Of a stretch of 64,000 nt of DNA, positions 38,032 to 50,200 are shown in pieces. Source of the stretch: Ptychodera flava. Lineage: Eukaryota; Hemichordata; Enteropneusta; Ptychoderidae. The notes under the pieces are model-generated. The model saw only the letters and a program-made list of their open reading frames with translations, ran no database searches and was not told where the DNA came from. Numbering within the stretch: the stretch's first letter is position 1; each line of letters begins with the position of its first letter. The position numbers and the translations under genes are program-made. The DNA is taken from NCBI RefSeq assembly GCF_041260155.1, contig NC_091938.1, positions 19,366,632 through 19,430,631 on the forward strand, in the 5' to 3' direction.

Positions 38032-40178
38032 CTGCTTGCAAAGTGCTCATGTGCATGTTATACAGATCAAAAATAAAGCTATCATCTAGATTGAGTAATT
38101 GCAGGCATGTTTTCATGTGACGTTTACATTCATATGAAAGACTGTTTTCTTCATCAATGGCGTCTTCTATTGCCAACTTTGCCTTCATTTTGACGTCACC
38201 GTCTTCGGATTCAATGTTCGCCAGTGTTACCACTCTTGCATTTGAACTCAATTGAATTCCAAGTTTTCCTGAATTAAAAGAAGACACATGGGCTGTCAAT
38301 CTGATGCATAAACCCAAAGGTTAGTTTGTCCAATAGACTCCCATGTATTGTAATTGGATGTTTAGGGTGAAATTCCAAATCACCGCACCCCTACCGTCAC
38401 TGTCCAGTGCCTTATGTATGAGAACCTTCAAAATAAGAAAGTCGTACTCACTTAATTCCGATTTTAGTCCCTTCTCGATGTCGTCTCTTTCTAGGGTTGC
38501 TTTGATAAAGCAGTCTTCGCAATGACATACAATCAAAACCTTGTCGAATATCGGAAAGCGGCTGAGCCAAAGTACTCTGGGTATCTCAACAAAGTGGAGA
38601 TTGATCTTGTTCACTATTCCGGAGTCTTTTAAGTCTTTGGCTGTAATCGAGTTTCTGGCTTCTGGCGAGCACTTACCGTCGCAAAACTTCAACAGAGGAA
38701 AATCGTCCGCGAAATACGTCGTTACGGAGCTCGCTTCATTGTTGCATTGCTCATCGTCAAGCGAGGTATATTTTAATTCATCGACGGTGAATTGGCCTTC
38801 ATGTTTATAAACATAATGATTTAAAAAGGGATTTTGCTGAATATCGTCTGCTTTTTGGTGTCCTTGATCTCTCTTACCGAGAACGAGGATATTAGAGCTT
38901 ACTGTTTGAGTTGTCATGAGGGGTGACCTTATCAGGTAGTCGATAATACTAGCTCTCTGCTTTGAATTAAATTCGTCAAATATGGAAAATATTCTGTTCT
39001 GGTTCACCAGCTTCATCGCTAGTGCATCATTAATTTTCCAGCTCTTCAGCCAATGGTCGGCGACCACTTTATCGTCATTTATGCTTTTAGATTTCTGATC
39101 TCCGTATATAACAGCCAATATAGAGCCTTCAAAGGAAAAAGAAAAAATAAACTTGTAATTTGTATATCAGTATAGTGTGTGACAAATATTTTTTTGCTGT
39201 CATCTACGGGCTTATGACTGTGCAAGTCTTTGTAAAAGGGAGTGGGTAACAAATGTGATAATGCTACATACTTAAGGTAGTATGCACCTCGAAAGTGAAA
39301 CACTTAAACTTTTGCTCAAACTTTCCTTAATGAAACTTTCAGCAACTCTCTTACCACATCAAAAATAAGGTCGGGAGTCACCATGCAAATTTTGGAAATA
39401 GAGAAAGAAATAACTCAAGATTTACCGATATTTAAAATTCAAAATGGCCGCCATCCTTATGTTAACTCTATGGAGAAAAAATACAATTTTCGATTTTCGA
39501 AAAACTAAGAGCTTTAAAATGAACCCCCACAAGAAGTACATCAGAAAAGAATAGCAAAAGTTTGAAAGTCCAAATATCTTTCCCCGAGGCGCGTTCTACC
39601 TTAATGTAAAAGTCATGCTTATTAAATCATCATCTGCTGTCTAGTATCAGTACGTACGTCAAGCAAAAAATTTGGAACATTTATCTACTATGAATAAAAA
39701 TCTTTGGTTATTTCTCTTGCTACCTTTGAGTTATTATTTCTGGAGTATTTCTCGTCCATAAATGAAAATTATAATTTCATATTGATTTGTTTGAAAAAGA
39801 GTCGATCAGTAAAAAACCAATGTAATAACCATAAATTTAAAAAAAGATCTTGTGATATGAAATCCCTGTACCGTTTGGCTTTGTAGCTGTTCTGTACAAC
39901 ATGTCGAGTTCGCTGCGGTGGTCGATATTACTATCTCGTTTCGACTGAACGAGACAAACGCGGCTCTGTCTGGCGTCGATGACGATGACTGCCGTCGTAC
40001 ATACAGCTGCACCTGCCGGTACAGAACCTTTTCCTGTGCAGTACTGTTTGACTGTAACCATACCGTTGAGATGGTGGTCATTTTCGATTATTTCCTCCAG
40101 TAGGTGTACGATTCTCTTTGCAGCCTTTTGAAAAGATCTAAGCTTAGCGAAAACAAGCACTCTATGTCCTTCTGACAT
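38032..40178 (-). CDS. Family X protein C (unrecognised family, three coding exons)
   Basis: Exons 40178-39872, 39126-38452 and 38268-38032, phase 1 joins, about 406 residues before a further unseen exon. MSEGHRVLVFAKL aligns with the starts of A and B; the longer upstream frame lacks counterparts. Conserved marks: FAKLRSFQKAA, AVIVIDARQSRVCLVQ, IDHRSELDMLY, ATKPNGSILAVIYGD, RIFSIFDEFNSKQ, ILVLGKRD, NPFL, FPLLKFC, RFPIFDKVLIVCHCEDCF, KLGIQLSSNARVV, LYNMHM. Exon sizes (307, 675, 237) are close to those of A (331, 681, 246) and B (316, 669, 213). The nearest gene upstream is GTPase 2 on the other strand, 5.5 kb away, mirroring gene A with GTPase 1. Intron 1 carries a TTAA-flanked MITE. Confidence 0.82.
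39276..39600 (+). mobile_element. TTAA-flanked MITE, copy 2 (same family as 14903-15247)
   Basis: 325 bp in intron 1 of family X gene C. Left end GGTAGTATGCACCTCG; right end reverse complement GGTAGAACGCGCCTCG; TTAA outside both (39272-39275, 39601-39604). It shares the AAAATGGCCGCCAT core with copy 1. Well preserved, so younger than the fragments at 14217, 45115 and 53805. Confidence 0.88.
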
Positions 40179-40967
40179 TTTCCTCGCATTCACCCGGAAT
40201 AAGCAATTGATTGTATGCAACATTAGCTGTGGCAGCATTGCCTTGTACTTTCTCGTGGCATCGTGTTGTACGTGTACAATGATAAGCCTATCGTTTAGGA
40301 GGACGTAAATCGTGCAAGGTTGATGGAGATTTATCACGGTAAGTGGACGCGTACTTTCCCAGTTCAGACTACCTGAGACAGGACACAGTAATTAATTTTC
40401 ACCATAATTACTTTATTGTACTTTCAAGACTTACACATAACACAATGGTCAAACAACTCTTTAAATGCCTATCGGTATAATTTTAAATGCCTCCACGGCG
40501 AACTAAATACAAATTCCGTGTTCGAAGGAAAATCCTATGTGTTACGGAAACAAGTTTTGCGTTTTCATTGTGCCAAAGTAAAACCTTTGATAACGATGAA
40601 ATTTATCGCAATATTCAATATATCGAAAATATGGGACTGAAAATAGGAATAAATCAATGTCTTATAAAAAAAGATGCTGTAATTCCTGATTAAAGAGATT
40701 GTAGCAGTAACTTTGTACAGTATTGTCATTATTGTTTGTTCTATATAGCAGGTATTTCTTCTTATTCCTCTCCTTAAAGTATGTTGGCAAACAAAGTATT
40801 GACCGTCCATGCAACTCTCAATGTCTGTAACATACAGTGTTATTGTTGTCAGAGGAATTTTAGTCCTGGCAAGTTAACGTAATTGTTATGGTGGCCGTCT
40901 ACTTAAAATCAAAAGTATTTAATATCATTTTTCTGAATTTTGCATATGCCTTACTCTCATTAGTTAT

Positions 40968-41880
40968 ATCAACAAAATGAATGAACAGAAAAGGGAGTTC
41001 CCTTCCTAATTTTAAAGTTAGGCGGTCCTAAAGTATCTCTACACTTTTCTTCAATAAGGCTGCATTCACCAACACCTATGAGGGAGATTTCGGGGGAGAA
41101 CTTGGAAAAAAAATGCAACACGCAAGGGGGGAATCTGATCGGGGGCGACTTCAAATTTTATAGCAAGTCAAAAGTGGGACTTGAACATATTGCGGGTTTG
41201 TTAGGGTGGGCGGTATTTGAAAAAATCTGAGAACTTTTTTTGAATCTCCCTCGCCCCCTAGAGGTGTTTGTGAACGCAGCCTAAATAATCTTTTTTCCCT
41301 CGTTTTTGATGGTTTCATCAAAAATACATACCCACACCTTGTCAGAGAATACAACCATTTTTTCCGATTTTGCGTTCGTTGTGTTCTCTGAGGCTGATTA
41401 AGCATATCAAAAAATAAGCAGAAAAGAGGGATTTCAGTTCTGATTTTTGAGTAAGGGGTCCAAAATACTATAACCCTACCCATTGCTTTTTCTGCCATAA
41501 ATGGGCTCCTTTTTTGTCATCTTTTGATGATTTCAACAAAACACACACCTAAAACTTGTCAGGGAGTATAGCATATGTTGTGCTTTGATATATCTTGACA
41601 ACAAAAGTAAACATAAAAGGACGGTTGCTGTTCTGCTTTTAGAGTTACGAGGTCCTAAAGTGTCCCTTTGTCGTGTACTTTCAACCAGAGGCAAGCTTAC
41701 TACGTCATCGTTTCTTTGATAATTTCTGCAAAAAGCACGGCTGAACTTTATAGGGAATGTTGCCATTTTTCTAATTTTTGCATTTTGTGTATGGTACGGC
41801 GAATATATGACAAAAATGATGCGAAAAGGTACTGTTTCCATATTGCGTTTTGAAATACATCTCATGGAAATATGCCGCGT
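40968..41880. repeat. Diverged tandem array, about 200-bp unit, four copies
   Basis: Homologous blocks start near 40982, 41413, 41610 and 41815 (motifs CAGAAAAG-GGGA, then TTTT-GAGTTA-G-GGTCC, then TAAAGT). Spacing is about 200 bp once the 224-bp MITE at 41058 and its target duplication are subtracted from the first interval. Confidence 0.65.
41058..41281. mobile_element. Short DNA transposon (MITE), GGCTGC ends, TAA target duplication
   Basis: 224 bp; left end GGCTGCATTCACCAACACC and right end reverse complement GGCTGCGTTCACAAACACC pair over about 30 bp. TAA flanks both sides (41055-41057, 41282-41284). PIF/Harbinger-like by target site. It is inserted in the 200-bp tandem array, so it is younger than the array. 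Confidence 0.87.
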
Positions 41881-42189
41881 ACCACTTTAATTTACGCAGC
41901 TTACATTTCTGTGAGACATTATCAGCTCTAAAGCATGTAGGGAGCTGATAAAGATTACAGTATTGTGTTTCCTGCAGTAAAGGGTTCTAAAACATTCCTT
42001 CATGAATGGCCCTTATATTTTATGAGGAAAAGTGGGTGTTGTTGATCACTTGATGAAGTTGCGAGATGATATACTTCTCAAAGGCACTGAGAAAAACTGC
42101 ACAGCCAGCATTTTTGCAGGCTATTTTACACAAAAAAGAATGATATTGCCATCTATCTTAAAATTTTGGTCACTGAGCAAACATGTTGC

Positions 42190-42415
<226 letters not shown>

Positions 42416-43029
42416 GTAGACGGACGGGCATAAATGGATGGACAGACATACAGATATAGCGACAGCGACATAGATACAAGCGGAGATTGCCAGAGGCACG
42501 GTGACAGTGAAATAGAGACAGACAAAGGAAAACAATGAGATAGACAGATAAAATTCCGCAGGAGAGATACAGAGAAATACAAGGAGAGGCGAGAAAGACA
42601 ACCTTCTCTTCCAGGACAAGGACCATCATTATTAACATTAGATGAATTTACTAGTATTACAAGCATCGTATATCGAACGTCGCGCGCTCCGTAGGATTCA
42701 ATGGTAACTCATCGATGACGTCGAGGGCCGCATAGTCATCACTGGAGTGAAGGTGAACCTGAACTACTTTCAACTTGACAAATTTAGATGCAAAAATTTT
42801 GAAATTTTATGTTTTGCATAGGAAATCCGGTTTTAGGGGAATTTTGCTTACAAAATTGATAAGCCGCACAACAGTAGTTTAGATATATCAATGTGCCATT
42901 CGATGATGAAAATCGTTCCATTTTTAACGGATTTTCGTCTACGATGGCAATGAAGCATTTGATTATCATTTGCCAACAAACCTAAATATTTTGAGTTAAA
43001 ACTGTGTATGAGAGGCATGTAATAAAAAC

Positions 43030-43138
43030 ATAGCCCAAACAAGGGACTATGTACCCTCAGGGCAGGAGACCATTTGCCCTCCTTACGTCGGGCAAATGGT
43101 CATCCACCCTCGGGCACATAGTCCCATGTTTGGGCTAT
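43030..43138. mobile_element. Palindromic miniature element
   Basis: Nearly the whole 109 bp is an inverted repeat: arm 43030-43079 (ATAGCCCAAACAAGGGAC...) and arm 43090-43138, with a loop of about 10 bp. AAC occurs directly outside both ends (43027-43029, 43139-43141). It would form a long hairpin if transcribed. Family unknown. Confidence 0.75.
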
Positions 43139-43774
43139 AACATGTAAAATGAGCCTGTCTACTTATGACAAGTGGACTGATCCTGGGATGCAAAACACAA
43201 AAACAGCTACGTGACCTTATGGACCAGATGCATTCTAACTTTTAGTACCAATGTACCATGTAACAACGTAAGAGGGAAAATTTCGCTATGATACATTTGC
43301 TGAAATAACATGGATGCAAAACTGACCCGCTCGACATATTTATTTTATATGTATGTAAGTGGTTACTACATTCTCTGGGACTTGCAGTCATTTCGGAAAA
43401 AGATCGACGCCAGTAAATTTCCTAAGCACGCTATCGATCCTAGCTATAAAACAGTTGATAGGTGAAACATGTTTGAATACTTTTACTGAATAACACTTCA
43501 GCCTTTGTTTGAAGGAATTTATAGGCTCTTGAAGAACACTTCGTGATGTCTCCCAAAAGTTTGTAGTGTGCACACCCATCTACAGATAAGTCTAGTGGTG
43601 GTGGTGACTCTCAAACAATCAATTTGTGAAATGACTTTGGAGTGCCTCAAGGTCCGCTCCAGTTTGTATGACAAACAAAACGTTGATTTTAAAATTGCAA
43701 CCATGGCAAGTATTTTGCAAACAGACTAGAAAAGGTACTCCCCGGTTTGGTTCATGAGACATAAACAGCTTCTG

Positions 43775-44075
43775 TCAAAAAAGGTACATTGGAGATGTAA
43801 TTAGACTGATAGGAAAATTATGGATTATACAAAACAGCTAAATATTCCAGGCATTCTAATTACAATTTATATACAAAAAGCATTTGATTGCTTAGAATGG
43901 TCCTTTTTTAAAGCCAATAAAGCTTTTAATGTTGGCCCCTTTTTATTCATTGGGTAGAAGCACTTTACAAAAATACACAGAGCTGTGTGATGAACAAAGG
44001 GAGATCAGCTGGTTATTTTGACTCTTATACCGTGGCGTTAGACATGGTGATTGTCTCTCACGTTTCTAAAAATAG
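43775..44075 (+). mobile_element. LINE reverse-transcriptase fragment
   Basis: The plus strand reads, in more than one frame, RYIGDVIRLIG, then NIPGILITIYIQKAFDCLEW, FNVGPF, QSCVMNKGRSAGYF. These are in the order of the middle of an L1/Tx1-type reverse transcriptase, whose usual form is N-I-P-G...D-x-x-K-A-F-D-x-x-E-W-x-F...F-G...S-C-V-x-N-x-G. The aspartate before QKAFD is replaced by tyrosine, and there are frame changes and stops. No 5' or 3' ends were found, so this is a dead 5'- and 3'-truncated piece. Confidence 0.75.
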
Positions 44076-44082
44076 GGTCTTG

Positions 44083-44290
44083 ACAAAATATCTGTATGTG
44101 TCTGTGCCCTTAGCTTGGACTTTTCTATTTCCTTAAAGTCAGGGTCTTGCTGCAACTTTTGCATGTGTTCCCTTAATTTGGGTCTTTCAGTTTCTTTAAA
44201 ATCGGATCTTGCCGCAAGCTTTGCATTTGTAACATTAACTTCAGTTTCTCCAGCTATCTTAAAGAGGCACTCCCACTTGGTAACATTTTT
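44083..44290 (-). pseudogene. Fragment of a short-repeat protein (DFKE-E-x-x-KLR units)
   Basis: The minus strand encodes NAKLAARSDFKETERPKLRE, HMQKLQQDPDFKEIEKSKLR and so on: about 21-residue units of the type KL-x-x-D-x-DFKE-x-E-x-x-KLR. Such lysine/glutamate repeats occur in long repeat proteins often linked to transposons. Only about three units remain, in an open frame of 77 codons, next to a LINE fragment on the other strand. Origin uncertain. Confidence 0.5.
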
Positions 44291-44354
44291 AAAACACATT
44301 TTTTAATGCCAACGGTCGATATTTGACGTGGTGACTGCGCGACTGTGGTGGCGG

Positions 44355-44652
44355 GGTTAAAATCGTAAAAGTCAAACCAGCCCGTAAAAGGCATGAATCC
44401 CGTCTGAAAACACCACAGCTATGGACCCACAGCTAATAATGACCAAGCTGCCGATGAGGGTTGGCAATTTGTAATTTGCGCCGGGTTAGCTGTGGGTCCA
44501 TAGCTATGGTGTTTTCAGACGGGATTCCAGCCTTTTATGGGCTGGTTTGGACTTTTACGATTTTAACCTGGGTTAAAATCGTAAAAGTCCAAAGCAGCCG
44601 GTAAAAGGCAGGAATCCCATCTGAAAACACCACAGCTATGGACCGACAGCTA
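44355..44652. mobile_element. Foldback element with three copies of one arm
   Basis: An 81-bp arm (GGTTAAAATCGTAAAAGTC...CAGCTA) occurs at 44355-44435 (+), again as reverse complement at 44487-44568, and a third time in the first orientation at 44571-44652. Arms 2 and 3 are almost directly joined and could form a second hairpin. This suggests nested insertion or an inversion/duplication of a palindromic element. Confidence 0.85.
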
Positions 44653-45114
44653 CATGTGTGCAAGAATTATACCAGACCATACTCGAATCCGTACACTACA
44701 TTGTAGGTTTTCTTCATTTGTACTAGTAGCCAACAACTTTTATAAAGTGTTAAATTTGAGCAAAATAAATGGTTCCATGGCCAGAATATCACGTGACACG
44801 TACAATGGTGAAAGCACTCTGTTCACATCAGCACAGTCCCTCTTTGGTGTGTAGTTTACTGCCCGTTTGGTGCGGTGAAAATCATATAGATTACGTAAAA
44901 AGGGCACTTTCAGGTTACCAAATTTAATTTAGTTGTACTATATTCTCTACATCATTATGAATATCTATTTCATTCTTAAATATGGCCACGCGCATGAAAA
45001 CCTCTTAAACTTATATGGACCTAAATCAAAGTCTTTCCACCGTGACCTAATTAATTAATTAATTCACGAATAGACAGGTCTCAAAATCTCAGTGCGTAAT
45101 AAACGTTATGACTT

Positions 45115-45330
45115 AGAGGCATACTGCGCTTCGACAGAACTTTTCTGGTCTACTATACTTGTTGGGGCTCATCTTGAAGCTCTTAGCGTCAGGGAAAAAA
45201 TACCGTCCTAGATTGCTCAAATCGAACATGGTGTTTTTCCTAACAGAGTTAACTCAGGTATGGTGGCCATTTTGAATAAAAATGTCCGTAATTTATTGAA
45301 ACATTTCTTAATGAATGTTTCAGCAGTATG
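45115..45330 (-). mobile_element. Old TTAA-family MITE copy, reversed
   Basis: Read on the minus strand it carries the AAAATGGCCACCAT core, the AGAGCTT...CCCCAACAAG-TA block and the ACCAGAAAAG block of the elements at 14903 and 39276. The end near 45114 (TTAGAGGCATACTGCGC) is a drifted right terminus. Confidence 0.7.
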
Positions 45331-45653
45331 TATATGCATGTATGTATGCATGCATACATGTATGTATTTATGACATTCCTTTGCGTGTCACTGTGGGGGT
45401 ATCTGACAACATAAAATATTTCGCAGTCAACCACTTAACCTGAATTACCTCGGTAGGTGTAGATTTCTGTAAGTTCCAGGCAAATTTACAGGAGGACATA
45501 AATATTGATCGTACAGTCTGATAAAATTTACTGAAGATTTTCTCAACAAGACAAATGTAATCGATCAAGTTTTTAAGAACTTTCTGGGGTTACCTGTTGG
45601 TACTCAAGTTTGCATTACAGGCACTGCAACATCGTCCATCGGTTGTTGGGAAA

Positions 45654-47167
45654 ATGAGCGGAATCCAGAAAAAAAATGTCGACTCCCATCAGTACGAGGC
45701 GCCTGTGGACATGAGTGTAAACATTTATGTACGCTATAAAAATGGCGGGACAAGTCCGACTCAACTCAAATGCACAAGGGGAGAAGTTGTCCATAATCTT
45801 GCTGAGAAGATAGTGAGCAATTTAGAGCTTTTCAACAGTAAGCTGCTGACAGAAGGCGACATCGGCCCGGGCAATGTCATCTTATACTCTGTCGACGCTG
45901 AGGGGAAGCCGTCACCGGCAATTCACCCGCGGACTCCACTAACAGACATAGAGAAGTTGGACTTGGAATTTGATACCGGTAGGTATCCAGTCCCATCTAA
46001 CACAGAGAAATGCAAGATGTAGGAAACATTTCACTCTTGTCGCTTGAGGTAACGCCATTAATGTTAGACCCATTCAGTTGACCAAATGAATCCATCGACA
46101 ATGAAATCCATGGAAAAAGAGATATGCCTCTCGCATAATGTGTACATTAGAATAGCGTTCCAGTGTATAACTTCATGTGAGATTTTTACCAAACAGTTAG
46201 GGACTGGTCAGTTTCTTCGGCCTGGGGGGGGGCGGTGGATTCATGGGGGGTCACCCTGTTTTTGACTTTGGTGATAGGGGGGTCACCATGTTTTTGAAAT
46301 GCCCAATAGGGGGGTCAGTGTGTTTTTGAATTTCGACACAGGCTCATCATTGCCTAAAATGCATCGTGTCAGCCACAAATTTCACCCAGTTGCATTTTTC
46401 GGCGCGCCCTTCGGGCGCGTAACTTTAATAATCAGACATATTTTCAGCACGCCCAACTTTAACATATCAGGCATACATATATCAGAGATATATGTATGTT
46501 CAATATTTTTCAGCGTGCTCTTCAAGCGCATTACTTTAATATATCAGACATTTTTCAGCATACCCTTCCTGTGCATTACTTTAATATACAAGACATATAT
46601 ATCAGAGATATCAGGATGTTTCATATTTTTCTTCGTGCCCTTCGGGCGCCATACTTTAATAAATCAGAGATATATGCCAGAGATATCTTGATGTTTGCTA
46701 AGTGAAAGTGTACTATTATGAAATCTGCATTTCATATGAAAAGCATGACAAATTCCTGATACTTTTCTGTTCTCTCTATGAGAATTCAGTATGAGAAAGC
46801 AACATGCACAAATATCAATGTTACAAGAAAAGGTCATCTCAAACTCTGCACACATCAGATTTGGCTAAAATGCCTCTCTATTGTTCCTCAGGAGATTTAA
46901 TTGGATGGCTGGCAAGTCTTAACACCCATCAAAGTTTTTGATTTACTGCTTTTTCCTGTTTGATATTAATGATTGACATCCATTTCTGTACAACAGTTCA
47001 GGACATCTGGTTGAGCATAGAAAGAGTGAAATACATTCACAGCTCATTCAAAATGTACTGTATTCAAACTTTAAGATTGACACTTTGAAATTCCTATCTT
47101 ACAACTGACATGCCAACAATTTCATTAAAACACAGAATGACTTAAAATATAAATGTATGTAAAATAT

Positions 47168-47266
<99 letters not shown>

Positions 47267-50200
47267 GGGGGTCACCCTGTTTTCAAAATTTGGAATAGGG
47301 GGGTCACCCTGTTTTCAAAATTTGGAATAGGGGGGGTCAGCCACTTTTTGACGTCGGCAAAAGATAATCCACCGCCCCCCCCCCCCCGGCCGAAGAAACT
47401 GACCAGTCCCTTACATGTACTGAGTTCCCAGTTGATGTTTGTTTATGAATGTGTCTGAACAATTACACAGTGGGAACCTACGGTAACTGTTAAGCAAATG
47501 TACGGCCACTGACATGTAACAAGAAATACTGTAACTGTAGTAGATTTTGAATCAAATGATATCCCAGACCCAATATCGCAGTAGAGTGATGATGTACAGT
47601 TACCTTTTGTTGTTCGTTCTCTGCTGGAAGTGAGAGTAACATCTTGAATGTCCGCCAAAACTGATTTCTGCTTAGGTTGGCGAGGGGGTTATTTGGTAGA
47701 TTTGCGTGAAGGAGTATCTCTCGCCTCGAAACATGAGGGAACATTGGGTTCATATCGATCATTTATTCCTTGTGTGACCCTTTAAAGGCTGCATTCACAA
47801 ACACCTCTGGAGGGGTAGGGGAAATTCCAAAAGAAGTTCTCAAACGTTTAAATCCCCTTTCTGACTTGCTATAATTTTGAATTCTTCCATCCTCAAAGGA
47901 AGACAAAATGTAGCCGATACAGTGTTTCGTCCAAAAATGTCAAATCGTAATACATGGGAGATAAGTGGCCAAACTATCATATTTTTCCCAATATAAAATT
48001 TGCAATGGTTTTGCATATATAAACCCTGGATCATTGAAATAATTTGTACTTGATTAGAAGAGGGTGATTACATGTGCATATGCGTGCATGAAATTTGATT
48101 TTGGAATTTCGCCGAAAATGTTGATCCACTATATATTTTAGTCAATGAGGAAACTATGAATATTTTTGCAGCAAGGGTGTTTCAAAGTTTAGATGCCGAC
48201 AATAAATACGATATTGGAATTTTAAGGTAGTCTACACGTAATCTACAACATGTTGTCCTGTCAAAACTTGCTATATCTGTAATATGTGTAAAGACGTACC
48301 GTAATCATGACAAATGAATCATAATCCGGACTTGAATTTAATTTTGAACAATAACAATGTTGACCGTACACATCATTCAGTCCATCATCATTCAGTCCAT
48401 CATCCAACGGGCACTAGCCCAATTACAGGATGAGGTACGCATAACCCACTAACCCCAATGGAGCACTGAGGAGTAAAGTGCCTTGCTCAAGGGCACAACA
48501 CCGTACTGGAGTCTCGAACTCACCGTCCTTCGACAGTGAGTCCGTTACTCTGGACCTACCGGGTCTTGAACCGGGTATCGAACTCACCACCCTGTGACAG
48601 TGAGTCCGTTACCCTATCCACTGGGCCACGGTGCCTCCACATATGGCTGGACTTTTCATCACGCTTCAGGGAGTAGAACAAGAAAGAACAGTGGATACAC
48701 AAAACCAAACCACCCTAAAATTAGCCAAACGTTAACGTAAATTGACAACCTAACACATATTTCATATCAATCAGAGACAGTTTTGTTTCGAGTCTCCCTT
48801 TTAAGTCCAAAAATCTCTTTAAGTACCCCTTACACATCCTTGATATTTTCAACCCCCCCAGTCAATTTCCCCCTCCCTCCAAAGGTGTTTATGAATGCTG
48901 CCTACGTTATTTTACGTGGTTCAAAAATTAACATTCTTGAATTTCAGATTTTCGCCTAGTGCAAATTATCCACTCGGAGAGCACAAGGCCTTTTCTTTGT
49001 CGAAAGGACGAGACGATTTTTGACCTAACCAACAAAATTGCAAAACAATTGGGAGACTTCAGCTTTCCAACTGACTACCTAACAAGCATAAAGAACAAAC
49101 TTGGGAATAAAGGCCATATGCGGATTTACCAATATCCGACTGTTTCTGGCAGGAGTGTTCCACTCGACCAAACGGGAAAGATTGCCGACTTCGATCAGGA
49201 TAAATTTACTTTCTCAGTTGAGTCTTTCCAGAAATACATCACCATAAGTAAGTCACAGTTCTGTTAGCAATCGAATTGGAGTTGAACGTGGGAATGAATG
49301 ACCATTTGGGCTTACTTGCCCGACTTGTTACTAGGCCTCTGTGTGTGAATAACACCGACTGACCAATGTATTTTCTGAAGAGCGTACCTACATTCACCAG
49401 GGAGATATATCAGTATACGTTTTCGGGTCAGTCTTCCCCGCACAACCACCGCTAAAATAATTCGAGTCACAAACTTTAAGTCTACAATAAGCCAGATGTG
49501 AACTGAATGTGCTCACGTGTTTTACAACAGGCTCATTAATAGTAGTACGCTTCACAGAACAATCAGATATCTGTTATATTATTATATCTAGCAGGTTTCA
49601 TCAACTTTCGCACAGTACTTTCAGAGTTAAATCACCAATTACAAAACTTTGTGTAATATGCAAATAAGCTGTTTATTAACTTGACACTGCTAAATGCTTC
49701 ATGGGACAATTAGATATCTATCAGATCAAATACATGTAGCACGTTTCATCAAATTCAAAGCTGTAATTTTGGCGTAATATCATTAATTACAAAGTTCATT
49801 AAATATGCAAATGAACCCTTAATTAACTTGACACTCCTCAATGTTTCATAGCACAATTAGATATTTATCAGATCAATATCTGTAGCAGGCTTAACAAAAT
49901 TCGGTGCCGTAATTTTAGAGTTATATACCTAATTACAAAGTTCATTAAATATGTAAATGACCCTAAAATAACTTCACATGCACTACTAAATGCTTTACAG
50001 TATCTGCAGCAGATTTCATCAAATTTGGTGCATGTATTTGGGAGCAATATGACTAATTACAAAACTTAATAAAATATGCAAATGAGCCATTCATTAACTT
50101 GACACTGCCCAGTGCTTCTCGGTATAATTAGATATATATCAGATCAATATCTGTAGCAGGTTTCACCGAATTGGGTGCCGTAATTTAAGAGTTGTATACC

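Larger units (their letters stand above)
45979..48947. other. Intron 1 of GTPase 2, mostly transposon-derived
   Basis: Donor ACCG|GTAGGT, acceptor ATTTCAG|. Two inverted-repeat elements (46200-47410 and 47787-48902) fill about four fifths of it; the second contains a SINE. No exon is supported within. Confidence 0.75.

Noticed and set aside
48560-48637. Functional tRNA gene
   Set aside because: A and B boxes are present but the cloverleaf does not close and the segment continues into a SINE body.
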